The notes under the pieces: generated by a model
What the model was told of the DNA's origin: nothing
What the model saw: only the letters and a program-made list of their open reading frames with translations
Databases searched by the model: none
Program-made: the position numbers and the translations under genes
In this document: positions 1 to 8,995 of the stretch, in pieces
How positions within the stretch are numbered: the stretch's first letter is position 1
How the letters are laid out: each line of letters opens with the position of its first letter
NCBI RefSeq assembly: GCF_012641395.1
Contig: NZ_JABAIH010000011.1
Span: forward strand, 62,001-126,000
From: Rhizobium sp. P32RR-XVIII
GTDB taxonomy: Bacteria > Pseudomonadota > Alphaproteobacteria > Rhizobiales > Rhizobiaceae
Direction of reading: 5' to 3'
Length of the DNA: 64,000 bases

Positions 1-1
1 G

Positions 2-658
2 CGCCTCCTGGAGCCATGGCTCGGCAGCGGCCTTGATATCAAGGAGCTTCCTGTCCCCCGTCTCGTGATCATCACGATCGACGAGGCGAACCCGCCAGAC
101 TTCGAGGCAATGCGCTCGCTCTTGAAGGAGAGCATTCCCCAGGCCTCACTGGACGATCACCGCACATGGGTCGATCGTCTCGTATCAATGGCCCATACAA
201 CGGTCATGATCGGCACCGGCATCCTGCTCCTTGTCTTCACCGCGATGGTGCTGACGGTGGTTTTTGCGACGCGCGGGGCGCTCTCCGGCAACCGGCATAT
301 CGTCGAGGTCCTGCATTTCGTGGGTGCCGAAAGTTCTTTCGTCGCCACCGAATTTCAGAAGCATTTCCTGAAAATCAGCCTCAAAGGCTCGGCAATCGGC
401 AGCGCCTTGGCGGCGCTCTTCTTCTTTGCCGCGGGCTTCCTGCAAAGCCGCACGCTCGCAACGCCGCAAACCGACCAGGCAACTGCCCTTTTCGGTACCT
501 TCTCGGTCGGAGCCCTCGGCTATGTCTGCATTTTTGCCACGATGATCGTCATTGCATTGCTGACGACACTTACAGCGCGGCTCACGGTTATGCGCACGAT
601 CTATGAAATCGATACGCTACGTTCCGACCCGACGCGAACTGATGGCATCGCGAATTGA
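2..658 (+). CDS. ftsX: Cell division protein FtsX, 3' part
   Basis: This is the C-terminal part of the inner-membrane partner of the FtsE ATPase; FtsEX signals across the membrane to activate peptidoglycan hydrolases during division. The frame is open to the left edge, so the start and the ftsE gene lie outside the window. The visible 218 residues carry the end of the periplasmic domain, then three hydrophobic segments: one near the start of the permease domain (the stretch around TVMIGTGILLLVFTAMVL) and two nearer the C-terminus. The segment between the first two membrane spans contains the usual FtsX core about gene neighbours ALSGNRHIVEVLHFVGA. Assignment rests on this permease pattern and on the rhizobial order ftsX-ydcF-plsC. 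I am fairly sure of the family. Confidence 0.85.
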   Translation, partial: RLLEPWLGSGLDIKELPVPRLVIITIDEANPPDFEAMRSLLKESIPQASLDDHRTWVDRLVSMAHTTVMIGTGILLLVFTAMVLTVVFATRGALSGNRHIVEVLHFVGAESSFVATEFQKHFLKISLKGSAIGSALAALFFFAAGFLQSRTLATPQTDQATALFGTFSVGALGYVCIFATMIVIALLTTLTARLTVMRTIYEIDTLRSDPTRTDGIAN

Positions 659-722
659 ACGACTTCGCCTTTTTTGCACGAAAGTGTCTGTTACCTGCCG
701 CAATCTGCGTATATCACGACTC

Positions 723-1439
723 ATGACCATGGGCCAAACCAGACGCAATCCGATTCGTCCTGACCCGGCGCTTGCGAGCTACCGTGTCGAGGCCCCGCGT
801 CGTGGTCCCATCCGCCGGATGTTGAGGTGGGGCGGGTTCACCTGCGTGCTCGCAACTGCGCTTCTCTTCGTCGGTTTTCTACGATTTGCCGACTCCGTGA
901 CAACCTTGAAGCCTCCGGCGGAACCGAAAGCCGATGCCATCGTCGTTCTGACAGGGGGCTATCAACGCATCGATCAAGCCGTCGCGCTGCTCGAGAAAGG
1001 CGCAGGCAAACGCCTGCTCATATCGGGCGTTCATCCATCCACGACGCCGGGGCAGATTCGCAAGACCACATCCGCTTCGGCCGAGCTTTTCAATTGCTGT
1101 GTCGACATCGGTTACGACGCAATCGACACGATCGGCAACGCGCAGGAAGCATCGAACTGGATCCATGCCAAAGGTTACAAGAGCGTTCTGGTCGTCACCA
1201 ACAACTACCACATGCCGCGCAGCCTGGCCGAACTTGCCTATGTCGATGCCGATACGCAATTCATCCCCTACCCGGTCGTCAACTCCGACCTGAAGACCCG
1301 CGCCTGGTTCACCGATCCGAATGCGCTTCGTGTCATGCTTGCCGAGTACGTCAAGGTGCTTCTGGCAGCTGCGCGCAACATGACCGGCTTTGGACGCCAT
1401 GCCGGCCTTCGCTCCGCTGGTAATACCGCCCAGAACTGA
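723..1439 (+). CDS. YdcF/SanA-like (DUF218) membrane-anchored protein
   Basis: A DUF218 (YdcF/SanA/ElyC-type) protein of 238 residues. The family is linked to envelope and peptidoglycan-precursor homeostasis, but the reaction is not settled. One N-terminal membrane segment (about residues 36-56) is followed by the periplasmic DUF218 fold, beginning at ADAIVVLTGG and including the conserved TIGNAQEASN and VVTNNYHMPRS blocks. The frame is open upstream with ATGs at 603 and 642 that overlap ftsX; I chose the ATG at 723 because it lies outside ftsX and leaves a normal N-terminus. Another ATG two codons later is also possible. It sits between ftsX and plsC on the same strand, consistent with an envelope role. 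Confidence 0.8.
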   Translation: MTMGQTRRNPIRPDPALASYRVEAPRRGPIRRMLRWGGFTCVLATALLFVGFLRFADSVTTLKPPAEPKADAIVVLTGGYQRIDQAVALLEKGAGKRLLISGVHPSTTPGQIRKTTSASAELFNCCVDIGYDAIDTIGNAQEASNWIHAKGYKSVLVVTNNYHMPRSLAELAYVDADTQFIPYPVVNSDLKTRAWFTDPNALRVMLAEYVKVLLAAARNMTGFGRHAGLRSAGNTAQN

Positions 1440-1525
1440 TTTTCATCGGGCGCTTTTTATGACGGCCATTATCGTGTAGGCAGTGCCAGCAGCCTCTGGC
1501 GCCGATACTGGCTTTGGAAAATTTC

Positions 1526-2323
1526 ATGATCGCCCTGCGTTCCGTTCTCTTCAACACGATCTTCTACTCCAATCTCATCCTCCGGATGATCGTGCTTTCG
1601 CCCTATTATTTCATCGTTCCGCGCAAGACGGCCTATGCGATCCCGAAGAACTGGGCGCTCTCGAACCACTGGCTGATGGAAAAGATCGTCGGGACGACTT
1701 TCGAGATCGAGGGTATGGAAAACCTGCCGGACGGCAGCTTTATTCTGGCACCAAAACACCAGTCCTTCTGGGATACTTACGCTCTGCTGCCGTGGCTGAG
1801 AGACCCGGTTTACATCCTCAAGCGCGAACTGATGTGGATCCCGCTTTTCGGCTGGTACGCCAAGAAGCAACGCATGATCCCGGTTGATCGCGGCGCACGC
1901 GGCAAGGTCATGGTGGAAGTGCTGAAGCGCACCAAGGAGGAGCTGGCGACCGGCCGTCAGCTGATCATCTACCCGGAAGGAACACGCCGTCCGCCCGGTG
2001 CTGAGCCGATCTACAAGTACGGAATTGCCCGCATGTATCGGGACCTCGGCATCCCAGTCGTGCCGGTTGCCATGCATCCCGGCCTGTTCTGGCCGCGCCG
2101 GAGCGCCATCCGCCGTCCCGGCCACTTCAAGGTTCGCATTCTGCCTGCCATTCAGCCGGGCATGGACCCGGATGCATTTTTCGAGCATCTGATCAGCGTG
2201 ACCGAGAAGGCGAGCGACGAGCTCCTGATCGATACGGTGGAGCGCAATCCGCACCTGCCGCTGCCGCCGACAGCCGTCGAACGCTTGGCGCAGTTGCGCA
2301 GTGCGAAGGCAGCCTCGGCTTAG
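1526..2323 (+). CDS. plsC: 1-acyl-sn-glycerol-3-phosphate acyltransferase
   Basis: PlsC-family acyltransferase (265 residues) that acylates lysophosphatidic acid to phosphatidic acid at the inner membrane. A hydrophobic N-terminal segment (about residues 6-32) precedes the acyltransferase domain. The catalytic HX4D motif is HQSFWD (His78, Asp83), and the substrate-binding EGTR motif is at residues 151-154. A TTG twelve bases upstream is in frame, but the ATG has a GGAAA ribosome-binding site at suitable distance and was preferred. It converges with the next gene, their stop codons overlapping by a few bases. Rhizobia often have several PlsC paralogues, some of which work on ornithine lipids; nothing here distinguishes those roles. 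Confidence 0.88.
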   Translation: MIALRSVLFNTIFYSNLILRMIVLSPYYFIVPRKTAYAIPKNWALSNHWLMEKIVGTTFEIEGMENLPDGSFILAPKHQSFWDTYALLPWLRDPVYILKRELMWIPLFGWYAKKQRMIPVDRGARGKVMVEVLKRTKEELATGRQLIIYPEGTRRPPGAEPIYKYGIARMYRDLGIPVVPVAMHPGLFWPRRSAIRRPGHFKVRILPAIQPGMDPDAFFEHLISVTEKASDELLIDTVERNPHLPLPPTAVERLAQLRSAKAASA

Positions 2324-2850
2324 ACCGCACGCAGCCGCTTAACCTCGCCTGCGACCTCTTCCAACCAATGGTCGCGAATGCCCATCTCCTTCAGGTGGGC
2401 AAGCGTATTGAAAACATAGGCGTCGTTCGGCCCTGACTGCCCCTTTGCCTCGCTCACGACACGCGCGGCGGCGAGGGCCTCGAGCGCGCCGGCATATTGC
2501 GGATGATCGCGATCGACGATGTAGGCGATCGCCTTGATCGTACGGCGGCCGGGAAGCACTAGCTGCACACGGCGCTCCAGGTAGACATTGGTCACGAGCT
2601 CACGGGCGCGCAAATAGTCGATCACCTCGTCCCACTTCTCGGGATCCACGCGAAACGCCATGCCCCGGCAGGAGCCGCCGCGATCGAGGCCGAGCACAAG
2701 CCCCGGATTTTCTTGCGTGCCTCGGTGAACCCAGGAACGGACGCATAGGGAACGCCGGTAGCCGTAAACAAGAGCCTGAGACCGCTCAAGAAACTCAAAG
2801 CCTGGATTCCACATCAAGGATCCGTAGCCAAACACCCAAAATTCGTCCAT
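2320..2850 (-). CDS. ChaC-type gamma-glutamylcyclotransferase
   Basis: ChaC family, 176 residues, cytoplasmic. The family degrades glutathione to 5-oxoproline and Cys-Gly. The N-terminal signature FGYGSLMWNP (residues 7-16) forms the substrate loop, and Glu84 in RARELVTNVY is positioned as the catalytic glutamate. Length matches bacterial ChaC (about 180-230) though on the short side. The gene stands alone between convergent plsC and the rightward DUF2125 gene, whose start is 54 bases away, so both may share a bidirectional promoter region. Substrate specificity (glutathione versus other gamma-glutamyl compounds) is inferred from family only. Confidence 0.85.
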   Translation of the reverse strand: MDEFWVFGYGSLMWNPGFEFLERSQALVYGYRRSLCVRSWVHRGTQENPGLVLGLDRGGSCRGMAFRVDPEKWDEVIDYLRARELVTNVYLERRVQLVLPGRRTIKAIAYIVDRDHPQYAGALEALAAARVVSEAKGQSGPNDAYVFNTLAHLKEMGIRDHWLEEVAGEVKRLRAV

Positions 2851-2904
2851 ATCGCAGGCCAGACCGAAACTCCCTCATTCGCGATTCACCATTGGAGAAG
2901 CATC

Positions 2905-3906
2905 ATGGCAGCGTCAAGCCAATCCGGCAGCAGCAGAAAATTCTGGTTGCTCGGCTTGGGCATCGTTCTCTTCATCGCGATCTATACCGGTGGCTGGTTC
3001 TATGCAGCTGGTCAGCTCAAGGAGACGGTGCTGAGAGCAATCGCACCGCGCACGACAGCCGGGGTCAGCGGCGAATGCGATGATATCGATTTTCGCGGCT
3101 ATCCGTTCCGCATCGGCCTCTTTTGCTCGAAAGTCGATGTGGATGACAAAATGAACGGTGTCTCCGCTTCCTTTGGCGAGCTTCGCTCCGCGGCACAGGT
3201 TTACGCGCCGGGCCACATCGTTTGGGAGCTCGATTCACCGGCCGAAATCCGCACGGCAAACGGCCTTTCGATCTCCGCACAGTGGGCAAACTTACAATCC
3301 AGTCTCGTCACAAAGCTGCAAGGCGTCGACCGCAGCTCGACGGTCATCGAAGGCCTGAAGGCGACTGCCGTCTCCTCCCAGACAGGGCAGACGATCGATG
3401 TCGATGCCGCTCGCACCGAAGTGCATCTGCGCCAGAATGCCGGCGATCTCGATGGCGCGATTTCCTTTCAGGATGCAAATGCGGTCATCAAGGACTGGCC
3501 GCAGGTCTTCCCGCAGTTTTCCGCGAGCGCCGATCTCACACTCGCGGGCAAGGCGGGCATGATCGACGGCAGTGACCAGCAAGGGCTTTACGGGGCGAGC
3601 GGAGAGCTGCGCAAGGTCGTGGCCGACATCGGCAACGGCCGGGTGATGACGTTGACCGGCCCGTTCTCCTTCGACGAACAAGGCTTTCTGTCTGGCAAGT
3701 TCAAGCTCGAAATCGAGAAACTGGGACCCTGGCGCGACAGCATGAAGAAGGCCTTCCCGGAGGTCGCCGATACTGTCGATACAGCTGCCAAGCTTCTGAA
3801 GGCGCTCGCAATCGGCGGGGACAGGGTTTCAGTCGATCTCGTCGTCAAACATGGCCTAGCCACGGTCGGCGGTTTCATCCCGCTCGGCGCTATTCCGCCG
3901 ATCTGA
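2905..3906 (+). CDS. DUF2125 envelope protein
   Basis: A DUF2125 protein of 333 residues, a family largely restricted to Alphaproteobacteria and of unknown function. A basic N-terminus is followed by one hydrophobic segment (about residues 14-35), after which the chain is hydrophilic and rich in beta-type alternation, so it is probably anchored in the inner membrane and exposed to the periplasm. Conserved-looking features include two early cysteines (ECDDIDFRGYPFRIGLFC). A GGAGAAG ribosome-binding site lies 8 bases before the ATG. It converges with tyrC with only three bases between the two stop codons and no room for a separate terminator. Confidence 0.75.
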   Translation: MAASSQSGSSRKFWLLGLGIVLFIAIYTGGWFYAAGQLKETVLRAIAPRTTAGVSGECDDIDFRGYPFRIGLFCSKVDVDDKMNGVSASFGELRSAAQVYAPGHIVWELDSPAEIRTANGLSISAQWANLQSSLVTKLQGVDRSSTVIEGLKATAVSSQTGQTIDVDAARTEVHLRQNAGDLDGAISFQDANAVIKDWPQVFPQFSASADLTLAGKAGMIDGSDQQGLYGASGELRKVVADIGNGRVMTLTGPFSFDEQGFLSGKFKLEIEKLGPWRDSMKKAFPEVADTVDTAAKLLKALAIGGDRVSVDLVVKHGLATVGGFIPLGAIPPI

Positions 3907-3909
3907 GGC

Positions 3910-4842
3910 TCAGCTCTTCTTCTGCTCTTGCAGGTGCGGGCGGCCGAAGTCCGGCGTATCCACATCCTGTCCGGCCTGGATGATCGAACGGCGAACGGCG
4001 CGCGTGCGGCTGAAGAGTTCGAAAAGCTTGTCGCCCTCGCCCCACCGGATCGCCCGCTGCAGGTAGGCAAGGTCTTCGGAAAAACGCGACAGCATTTCGA
4101 GGATGGCGTCCTTGTTGTGCAGGCAGACGTCACGCCACATCGTCGGGTCGGAGGCGGCAAGGCGCGTGAAATCGCGGAAGCCCGACGCGGAATATTTGAT
4201 GACTTCCGATTCCGTCACGGTTTCCAGATCGTCGGCCGTACCAACAATATTGTAGGCGATGATGTGCGGAAGGTGCGAGACGATGGCCAGCACCTTGTCG
4301 TGGTGCTCGGCATCCATCTCATCGACCTTGGAACCAAGGCTTTCCCAGAATGTGCGGAGCTTTTTCACCGCAGCTTCATCCGTGCCAGCAATCGGCGTGA
4401 AGATGCACCAGCGGCCTTCGAAAAGGCCGGGGAAGCCGGCGTCGGGACCGGATTTCTCCGTACCGGCCAGCGGATGGCCGGGGATAAAGTGCACGTGCGG
4501 CGGCATATGCGGCTGCATCTGCGCGATGACCGACGCCTTGGTGGATCCGACGTCGGTGACGATCGCGCCCGGCTTGAGGCTTCCTGCGATTTCCTTGGCA
4601 ACACTCCCGGACGCGCCGACCGGCACGGAGACGATGACGAGATCGGCATCCCTGGCAGCCTCGGCCGCCGACGTCGTATAGCGAGTGCCGAGCTGCAGTT
4701 CCTCGGCGCGCTTCAACGTTTCAGCGCTGCGCGTGGCGATTACCACTTCATTGGCAATACCCAGCCGCTTGATGTCATGGGCAAGCGAGGAGCCGATCAA
4801 GCCGATGCCAATCAGCGCGATACGATCGAACTGGACTGTCAT
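3910..4842 (-). CDS. tyrC: Prephenate/arogenate dehydrogenase
   Basis: Oxidative decarboxylation of prephenate or arogenate with NAD(P), giving 4-hydroxyphenylpyruvate or tyrosine. The 310-residue protein has an N-terminal Rossmann fold with GIGLIG at residues 12-17, the conserved TDVGSTKASV and HPLAGTEKSG segments, and the helical TyrA C-terminal dimerisation domain; there is no chorismate mutase or ACT domain. The start codon overlaps the hisC stop by four bases, so the two are translationally coupled. Pairing with a HisC-type aminotransferase is the usual alphaproteobacterial arrangement for tyrosine synthesis. Whether prephenate or arogenate is preferred cannot be read from the sequence. 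Confidence 0.92.
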   Translation of the reverse strand: MTVQFDRIALIGIGLIGSSLAHDIKRLGIANEVVIATRSAETLKRAEELQLGTRYTTSAAEAARDADLVIVSVPVGASGSVAKEIAGSLKPGAIVTDVGSTKASVIAQMQPHMPPHVHFIPGHPLAGTEKSGPDAGFPGLFEGRWCIFTPIAGTDEAAVKKLRTFWESLGSKVDEMDAEHHDKVLAIVSHLPHIIAYNIVGTADDLETVTESEVIKYSASGFRDFTRLAASDPTMWRDVCLHNKDAILEMLSRFSEDLAYLQRAIRWGEGDKLFELFSRTRAVRRSIIQAGQDVDTPDFGRPHLQEQKKS

Positions 4843-5948
4843 GCGCGGCGTCCCATGAATTCGCCGAGCGCTTCGATGACGCCGCGATTAGCCTCTTCGG
4901 GACCGACGCTCATGCGCAGCGAATTGGGGAAGCCGTAGCTACGCACCGCACGCAGGATATAACCCCGGCTCGTCAGGAAATTGTCAGCGTCAGCAGCGCG
5001 CTTGCCGTCGACATCCGGGAAATGGATGAGAACGAAGTTGGTAACCGATGGCGTGACCTTGAAACCGATCGTTTCGAGCGCTGAAGTAAGCTTCTCGATC
5101 CACATCTGGTTGAACGAGACCGCTTCCTGGACGAAGGCCTGATCGCGGATAGCTGCGGCGCCGGCGGCAATGGCCGGGGCGTTCATGTTGAACGGGCCAC
5201 GGACGCGATTGACGGCGTCGATGATGTCGGCCGGGGCGTACATCCAGCCGACACGGAGCGCGGCAAGACCATAGACCTTCGAGAAGGTGCGGGTCATGAC
5301 AACGTTCGCATTGGATGACACGATCTCGATGCCGGCTTCATAGTCGTTGCGGCGGACATATTCGGCATAGGCCGAATCGAGCACCAGAATGACATGCTTC
5401 GGCAGCCCGGCCTGCAGCCGGCGGATTTCGCTGACCGGGATATAGGTACCGGTCGGATTGCCGGGATTAGCGATGAAGACGATCTTCGTCTTCTCCGTCA
5501 CGGCAGCAAGGATCGCATCGACATCGACGGTGTGATCCTTCTCCTTCACCACGATGGGCGTCGCACCCGCGCACATGATCTGGATCTTGTAGACGAGAAA
5601 GCCGTGCTCGGTGATGATCCCTTCGTCGCCGGGGCCGAGATAGACGTGGCAAAGCAGGCCGAGCAGCTCGTCCGAGCCGTTGCCGCACATGATGTTAGCC
5701 GGGTTGAGACCATGAACGGCGGCGATCGCCTCGCGCAACGCGATCGCCTGGCCGTCCGGATAGCGTTCGAGATGGCCGGCAGCCGCACGGAAGGCCTCGA
5801 TTGCCTTCGGGCTCGCGCCGAGCGGCGTTTCGTTGGACGAGAGCTTGTAGACGCGGGCGACACCTGGCGCGTGCTCCTTGCCCGGCACGTAGGCTGCGAT
5901 ATCCAGGATACCGGGACGCGGAACGGGCTTGCTCTTCTCAACGCTCAT
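4839..5948 (-). CDS. hisC: Histidinol-phosphate / aromatic aminotransferase
   Basis: Fold-type I PLP aminotransferase of the HisC family, 369 residues. The internal aldimine lysine is Lys224 in RTFSKVYGLA; SSNETPLG, NGSDELL, ANPGNPTG and the arginine in SLRMSVGP are the other family landmarks. The frame is open upstream to 6002, but the ATG chosen begins MSVEKSKP, has AAGG upstream, and matches typical HisC length. Its coupling to tyrC suggests the working role is transamination of aromatic keto acids (phenylpyruvate, 4-hydroxyphenylpyruvate or prephenate); HisC enzymes commonly serve both histidine and aromatic synthesis. The methyltransferase gene 86 bases upstream is on the same strand and may be co-transcribed. 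Confidence 0.88.
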   Translation of the reverse strand: MSVEKSKPVPRPGILDIAAYVPGKEHAPGVARVYKLSSNETPLGASPKAIEAFRAAAGHLERYPDGQAIALREAIAAVHGLNPANIMCGNGSDELLGLLCHVYLGPGDEGIITEHGFLVYKIQIMCAGATPIVVKEKDHTVDVDAILAAVTEKTKIVFIANPGNPTGTYIPVSEIRRLQAGLPKHVILVLDSAYAEYVRRNDYEAGIEIVSSNANVVMTRTFSKVYGLAALRVGWMYAPADIIDAVNRVRGPFNMNAPAIAAGAAAIRDQAFVQEAVSFNQMWIEKLTSALETIGFKVTPSVTNFVLIHFPDVDGKRAADADNFLTSRGYILRAVRSYGFPNSLRMSVGPEEANRGVIEALGEFMGRRA

Positions 5949-6034
5949 GGGGTCGACCTTGGAAAAATGCCGGAATACCGGCTGGAAATTGCCCTGTGGC
6001 AATAAAGCGGAAAGCGGCCTTTGTCGAGTGAGAC

Positions 6035-6769
6035 TTAGCGGCTGCGCGTCGTCGGAACGCCATGAGGGGCAAGAACCGGAACGAAGACGCGGCGTGACGC
6101 GCGGGCAGCGACCGGCAGGCCCTGATAGAGCCGCTTCTGCGCCTCGACGACGATGACGCCGGAAAAGGCCGGCCAGAGCGCGCGGCCGACGCGCTCGAAA
6201 CCGCGCCGAAGACTAAGAACCGCACGAAGCTTCGAGGGCGGGAAGAACAGCGCTTCCGCGGTGGCCCCAGGAGTGAAGTTTGTCTCGCGCAGCAGGTTCG
6301 TAAGCTGGCCGCGCGAATACGGGCGGCCGGAGCCGAAAGGCGTATGCTCCATCCGCGCCCAGACACCGCGCCGGTTCGGAACGACGATCACAAGGCGGCC
6401 GCCGGGAGCAAGCACCCGCCAGAGTTCCTTCAACGTCTCCCGTGGACTTTCGGCAAATTCCAGCGAATGAACCATCAGCACACGATCGATGGAAGAATCG
6501 GGAAGCGGCAATTCCTCGTCGAAGATGAGGGCGGTCGATGACAGCGACCCCATGGGCCAGTTCACGGCGCCTTGGCCGGCAGGCATGAAGGCAAACGTGC
6601 GCTCCGTATCCGTACAGAACCGATCAAGAAACGGAACGGCATAGCCTATGCCCACGAGCCGCTCCTGCGGCAGCCGCACCCAAAGCGACGACAGCGCCAT
6701 GGCTATCGACTGCTCGGCAAAGCGACCGAGCTCGGAGTGGTAGAACTGGCGCAGATCGACAATATCCAT
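6035..6769 (-). CDS. SAM-dependent methyltransferase (class I)
   Basis: A 244-residue class I methyltransferase-like protein with Methyltransf_11 features: an acidic SIDRVLMVHSLEF segment, the LWRVLAPGGRLVIVVPNRRGV motif and a long C-terminal extension with amphipathic helix and basic tail. The first SAM-binding glycine motif is atypical (VGIGYAVPFLDRF). The start was set at MDIVDLRQFY; two upstream in-frame ATGs exist. It lies upstream of hisC-tyrC and divergent from gloB. In related rhizobia this gene is usually kept beside gloB. No substrate can be named from the sequence. Confidence 0.8.
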   Translation of the reverse strand: MDIVDLRQFYHSELGRFAEQSIAMALSSLWVRLPQERLVGIGYAVPFLDRFCTDTERTFAFMPAGQGAVNWPMGSLSSTALIFDEELPLPDSSIDRVLMVHSLEFAESPRETLKELWRVLAPGGRLVIVVPNRRGVWARMEHTPFGSGRPYSRGQLTNLLRETNFTPGATAEALFFPPSKLRAVLSLRRGFERVGRALWPAFSGVIVVEAQKRLYQGLPVAARASRRVFVPVLAPHGVPTTRSR

Positions 6770-6800
6770 GTGCATCGCGACAAATGTTATCAGCGGGCAG

Positions 6801-6829
6801 TTGGACTTCAAGGTCGAAGTCTCTACATT
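6801..6829 (+). promoter_or_regulatory. Candidate sigma-70 promoter for gloB
   Basis: TTGGAC, a 17-base spacer, and TACATT, placed 36 bases before the gloB ATG in the divergent gap with the methyltransferase gene. Spacing is ideal and the -35 is close to the rhizobial CTTGAC consensus; the -10 is weaker. Found by eye only. Confidence 0.4.
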
Positions 6830-6864
6830 CCGGGCATATCCGTGGGAAAGAGGCCCTTTAGACG

Positions 6865-7635
6865 ATGAAACCTTTGGAATTAGAAGTTTTTCCGTGCCGA
6901 TCCGACAATTTCGGCGTCCTCGTGCATGATGCGGAGACGGGCCTGACGGCGTCGATCGACGCGCCGGAAGAGGCAGCCGTGACAGCCGCGGCCAAGCGGC
7001 GTGGATGGAAGATCTCGCACATTCTCACCACCCATCACCACACCGACCACGTGGAAGGCAATTTGCCACTGAAGGAGCAGTTCGGCTGCGAGATCATCGG
7101 CCCGGTCAACGAGGCCATCGCCATTCCCGGCCTGGACAAGACCATGGCCGATGGCGACAGCTTCCTGTTCGGCGGCCATACGGTCAACGTCATCGAAACC
7201 CCAGGCCATACCGCCGGTCACATCTGCTACCATTTCGTTGACGATAAGCTGCTTTTTGCCGCCGACACCCTCTTTGCGCTCGGCTGCGGCCGCCTCTTTG
7301 AGCGTCCCGCCGCAGATATGTGGCACTCGCTCCAGAAACTGGCTGTCCTGCCGGATGAGACGGCAGTCTATTTCGGCCATGAATACACGCTGTCGAACGC
7401 CCGCTTCGCGCTCACGATCGATCCGGACAACGAGCGTCTGAAGAGCCGCGCGGCAGAGATCGAAGCGCTGCGCGCCGAAGGCAAGTTCACGATCCCGACG
7501 ACGCTGGCGCTGGAGAAGGAAACCAACCCGTTCCTACGCGCCGCGGATCCTGCGATCCGCCGCAACCTTCTGATGGAAGGCCGGACGAATGAGGAAGTCT
7601 TCGCGGAAATCCGCAGCCGCAAGGATCATTTCTGA
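6865..7635 (+). CDS. gloB: Hydroxyacylglutathione hydrolase (glyoxalase II)
   Basis: Hydrolyses S-D-lactoylglutathione to D-lactate and glutathione, the second step in methylglyoxal detoxification, in the cytoplasm. The 256-residue protein has a metallo-beta-lactamase fold with the dinuclear metal motif THHHTDH at residues 56-62, further ligands in ETPGHTAGH and FAADTLF, FGHEYT, and the glyoxalase II C-terminal domain with TNPFLRA. Length is that of ordinary GloB. The stop codon is directly followed by the ATG of the DUF985 cupin, so the two are probably one transcript. Confidence 0.93.
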   Translation: MKPLELEVFPCRSDNFGVLVHDAETGLTASIDAPEEAAVTAAAKRRGWKISHILTTHHHTDHVEGNLPLKEQFGCEIIGPVNEAIAIPGLDKTMADGDSFLFGGHTVNVIETPGHTAGHICYHFVDDKLLFAADTLFALGCGRLFERPAADMWHSLQKLAVLPDETAVYFGHEYTLSNARFALTIDPDNERLKSRAAEIEALRAEGKFTIPTTLALEKETNPFLRAADPAIRRNLLMEGRTNEEVFAEIRSRKDHF

Positions 7636-8058
7636 ATGTCGCCCGACCAGATCATCCAGGCGCTTTCGATGCATCCCCATCCCGAAGGCGGCTGGTATGT
7701 GCAGACGTTTCGTGATGGCAATGGCGGAGACCGCGGCCACTCCACGGCAATCTATTACCTGCTGAAGGCGGGGCAACGCTCGCACTGGCATCGTGTCCAC
7801 GATGCGGCAGAGGTCTGGCACTACTATACGGGCGCTCCTCTGGCGCTCCACCGGTCGCAAGACGGCATGACGAGCGAAACCTTGAGGCTTGGCATCGACA
7901 TCCTCAACGGCGAACGGCCGCAGGCGATCATTCCTGCGAACTGGTGGCAATCCGCTGAAACGCTTGGCGATTACACGCTCGTTGGCTGCACGGTAGCGCC
8001 CGGCTTCGAATTCTCGAAATTCGAAATGGCTCCGCCGGATTGGAAACCCGGAGGCTAG
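7636..8058 (+). CDS. DUF985 cupin protein
   Basis: Cupin_5/DUF985 family, 140 residues, a single beta-barrel domain. Family landmarks are the N-terminal HPHPEGGWYVQTFRD block, the STAIYYLL strand, HWHRVHDAAEVWHYYTG (likely metal or ligand pocket histidines) and VGCTVAPGFEFSKFEMA. The biochemical role of most DUF985 proteins is unknown. The ATG touches the gloB stop codon with no gap, implying translational coupling to glyoxalase II. It converges with the EamA transporter gene 14 bases away. Confidence 0.85.
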   Translation: MSPDQIIQALSMHPHPEGGWYVQTFRDGNGGDRGHSTAIYYLLKAGQRSHWHRVHDAAEVWHYYTGAPLALHRSQDGMTSETLRLGIDILNGERPQAIIPANWWQSAETLGDYTLVGCTVAPGFEFSKFEMAPPDWKPGG

Positions 8059-8072
8059 GGTCAGGCCGCAAA

Positions 8073-8966
8073 CTACTCGGCGGCCGCGGGCTGCTCCGCG
8101 GCGCCCTTGCGCCGGAACATCTCCTGTGCGGCGAGAACGGCACCGCCGGTCACCAGGACACAAGCGATCGCGATGCGCCAGCTCGGCTCGGCAAAGCCGA
8201 AAAGCGTAAGGTTCAGCGTCGACAGCAACGGGGCGGCATAGCTTGCAGCACCGAGAATCTGAATATCGCCGTTCTTGACGCCGAAATCCCAAGCATAGAA
8301 GGCGGCCCCGACGGGGAAAAGCCCGAGACCGGCGACCGCGACCCATTGCGTAGCGGTTTCCGGCCAGACCGTCGTCTCAAGCCCGAGGTGACAGATGAGC
8401 GACAGGATCGAGGTCGCAAGGCAAAAGCCGGTGACGACATCCGTCGAAACCGCATCGAAACGCCGCGTCAGCAGCGAGTAGCCGGACCAGGTGAAGGCAC
8501 AGAGGAGAGCTGCACCGTAGCCGACCGCATAGGCGCCATCGAAATCAATCCCGTTTCGACCGACAATGAGAAACGTGCCGCAGAGCCCGGCAAGCGCACC
8601 CGCCACATGATACCAGCGCAGCTTTTCGCCCGGCAGCAGTGCTGAGCCGACGACGATGAGCAGGGGCCAGAGATAGGCGATCAATCCAGCCTCGACCGCC
8701 GGCGCATTGCGAAGCGCCGTGAAATACAGGAAGTGATAGCCGAAGAGGCCGGCAATGCCGATGAGCCAGACCTTTGCAGGTTGCTTCAGCAGCGCAATGC
8801 GGGATGGGTTGAGGATCATCACCACCATGCCCGGAATGCTGCCGATTGCAAAGCAGATCGCCGAAAGCTGAAACGGCGGCATCTTGCCGGACGCAGCGGT
8901 GAAGAGTGCCAGAAACGACCACATCAGAATGGCCGTGAATCCGATCAATGTCGCCCGAAGCTTCAC
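8073..8966 (-). CDS. EamA-family (DMT) transporter
   Basis: Drug/metabolite transporter of the EamA family, 297 residues with about ten hydrophobic segments arranged as two five-helix EamA repeats. The first repeat ends near VVGSALLPGEK, a typical EamA signature region, and the second ends with the corresponding helix before a short cytoplasmic Ala/Glu-rich tail. Proteins of this kind export amino acids, metabolites or aromatic compounds; the substrate is not predictable. The gene starts 30 bases after the end of the DUF3108 gene on the same strand, so they could be co-transcribed. Confidence 0.85.
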   Translation of the reverse strand: MKLRATLIGFTAILMWSFLALFTAASGKMPPFQLSAICFAIGSIPGMVVMILNPSRIALLKQPAKVWLIGIAGLFGYHFLYFTALRNAPAVEAGLIAYLWPLLIVVGSALLPGEKLRWYHVAGALAGLCGTFLIVGRNGIDFDGAYAVGYGAALLCAFTWSGYSLLTRRFDAVSTDVVTGFCLATSILSLICHLGLETTVWPETATQWVAVAGLGLFPVGAAFYAWDFGVKNGDIQILGAASYAAPLLSTLNLTLFGFAEPSWRIAIACVLVTGGAVLAAQEMFRRKGAAEQPAAAE

Positions 8967-8995
8967 CTGTCCCCCTTCACGGAGGACCAGCTCCG

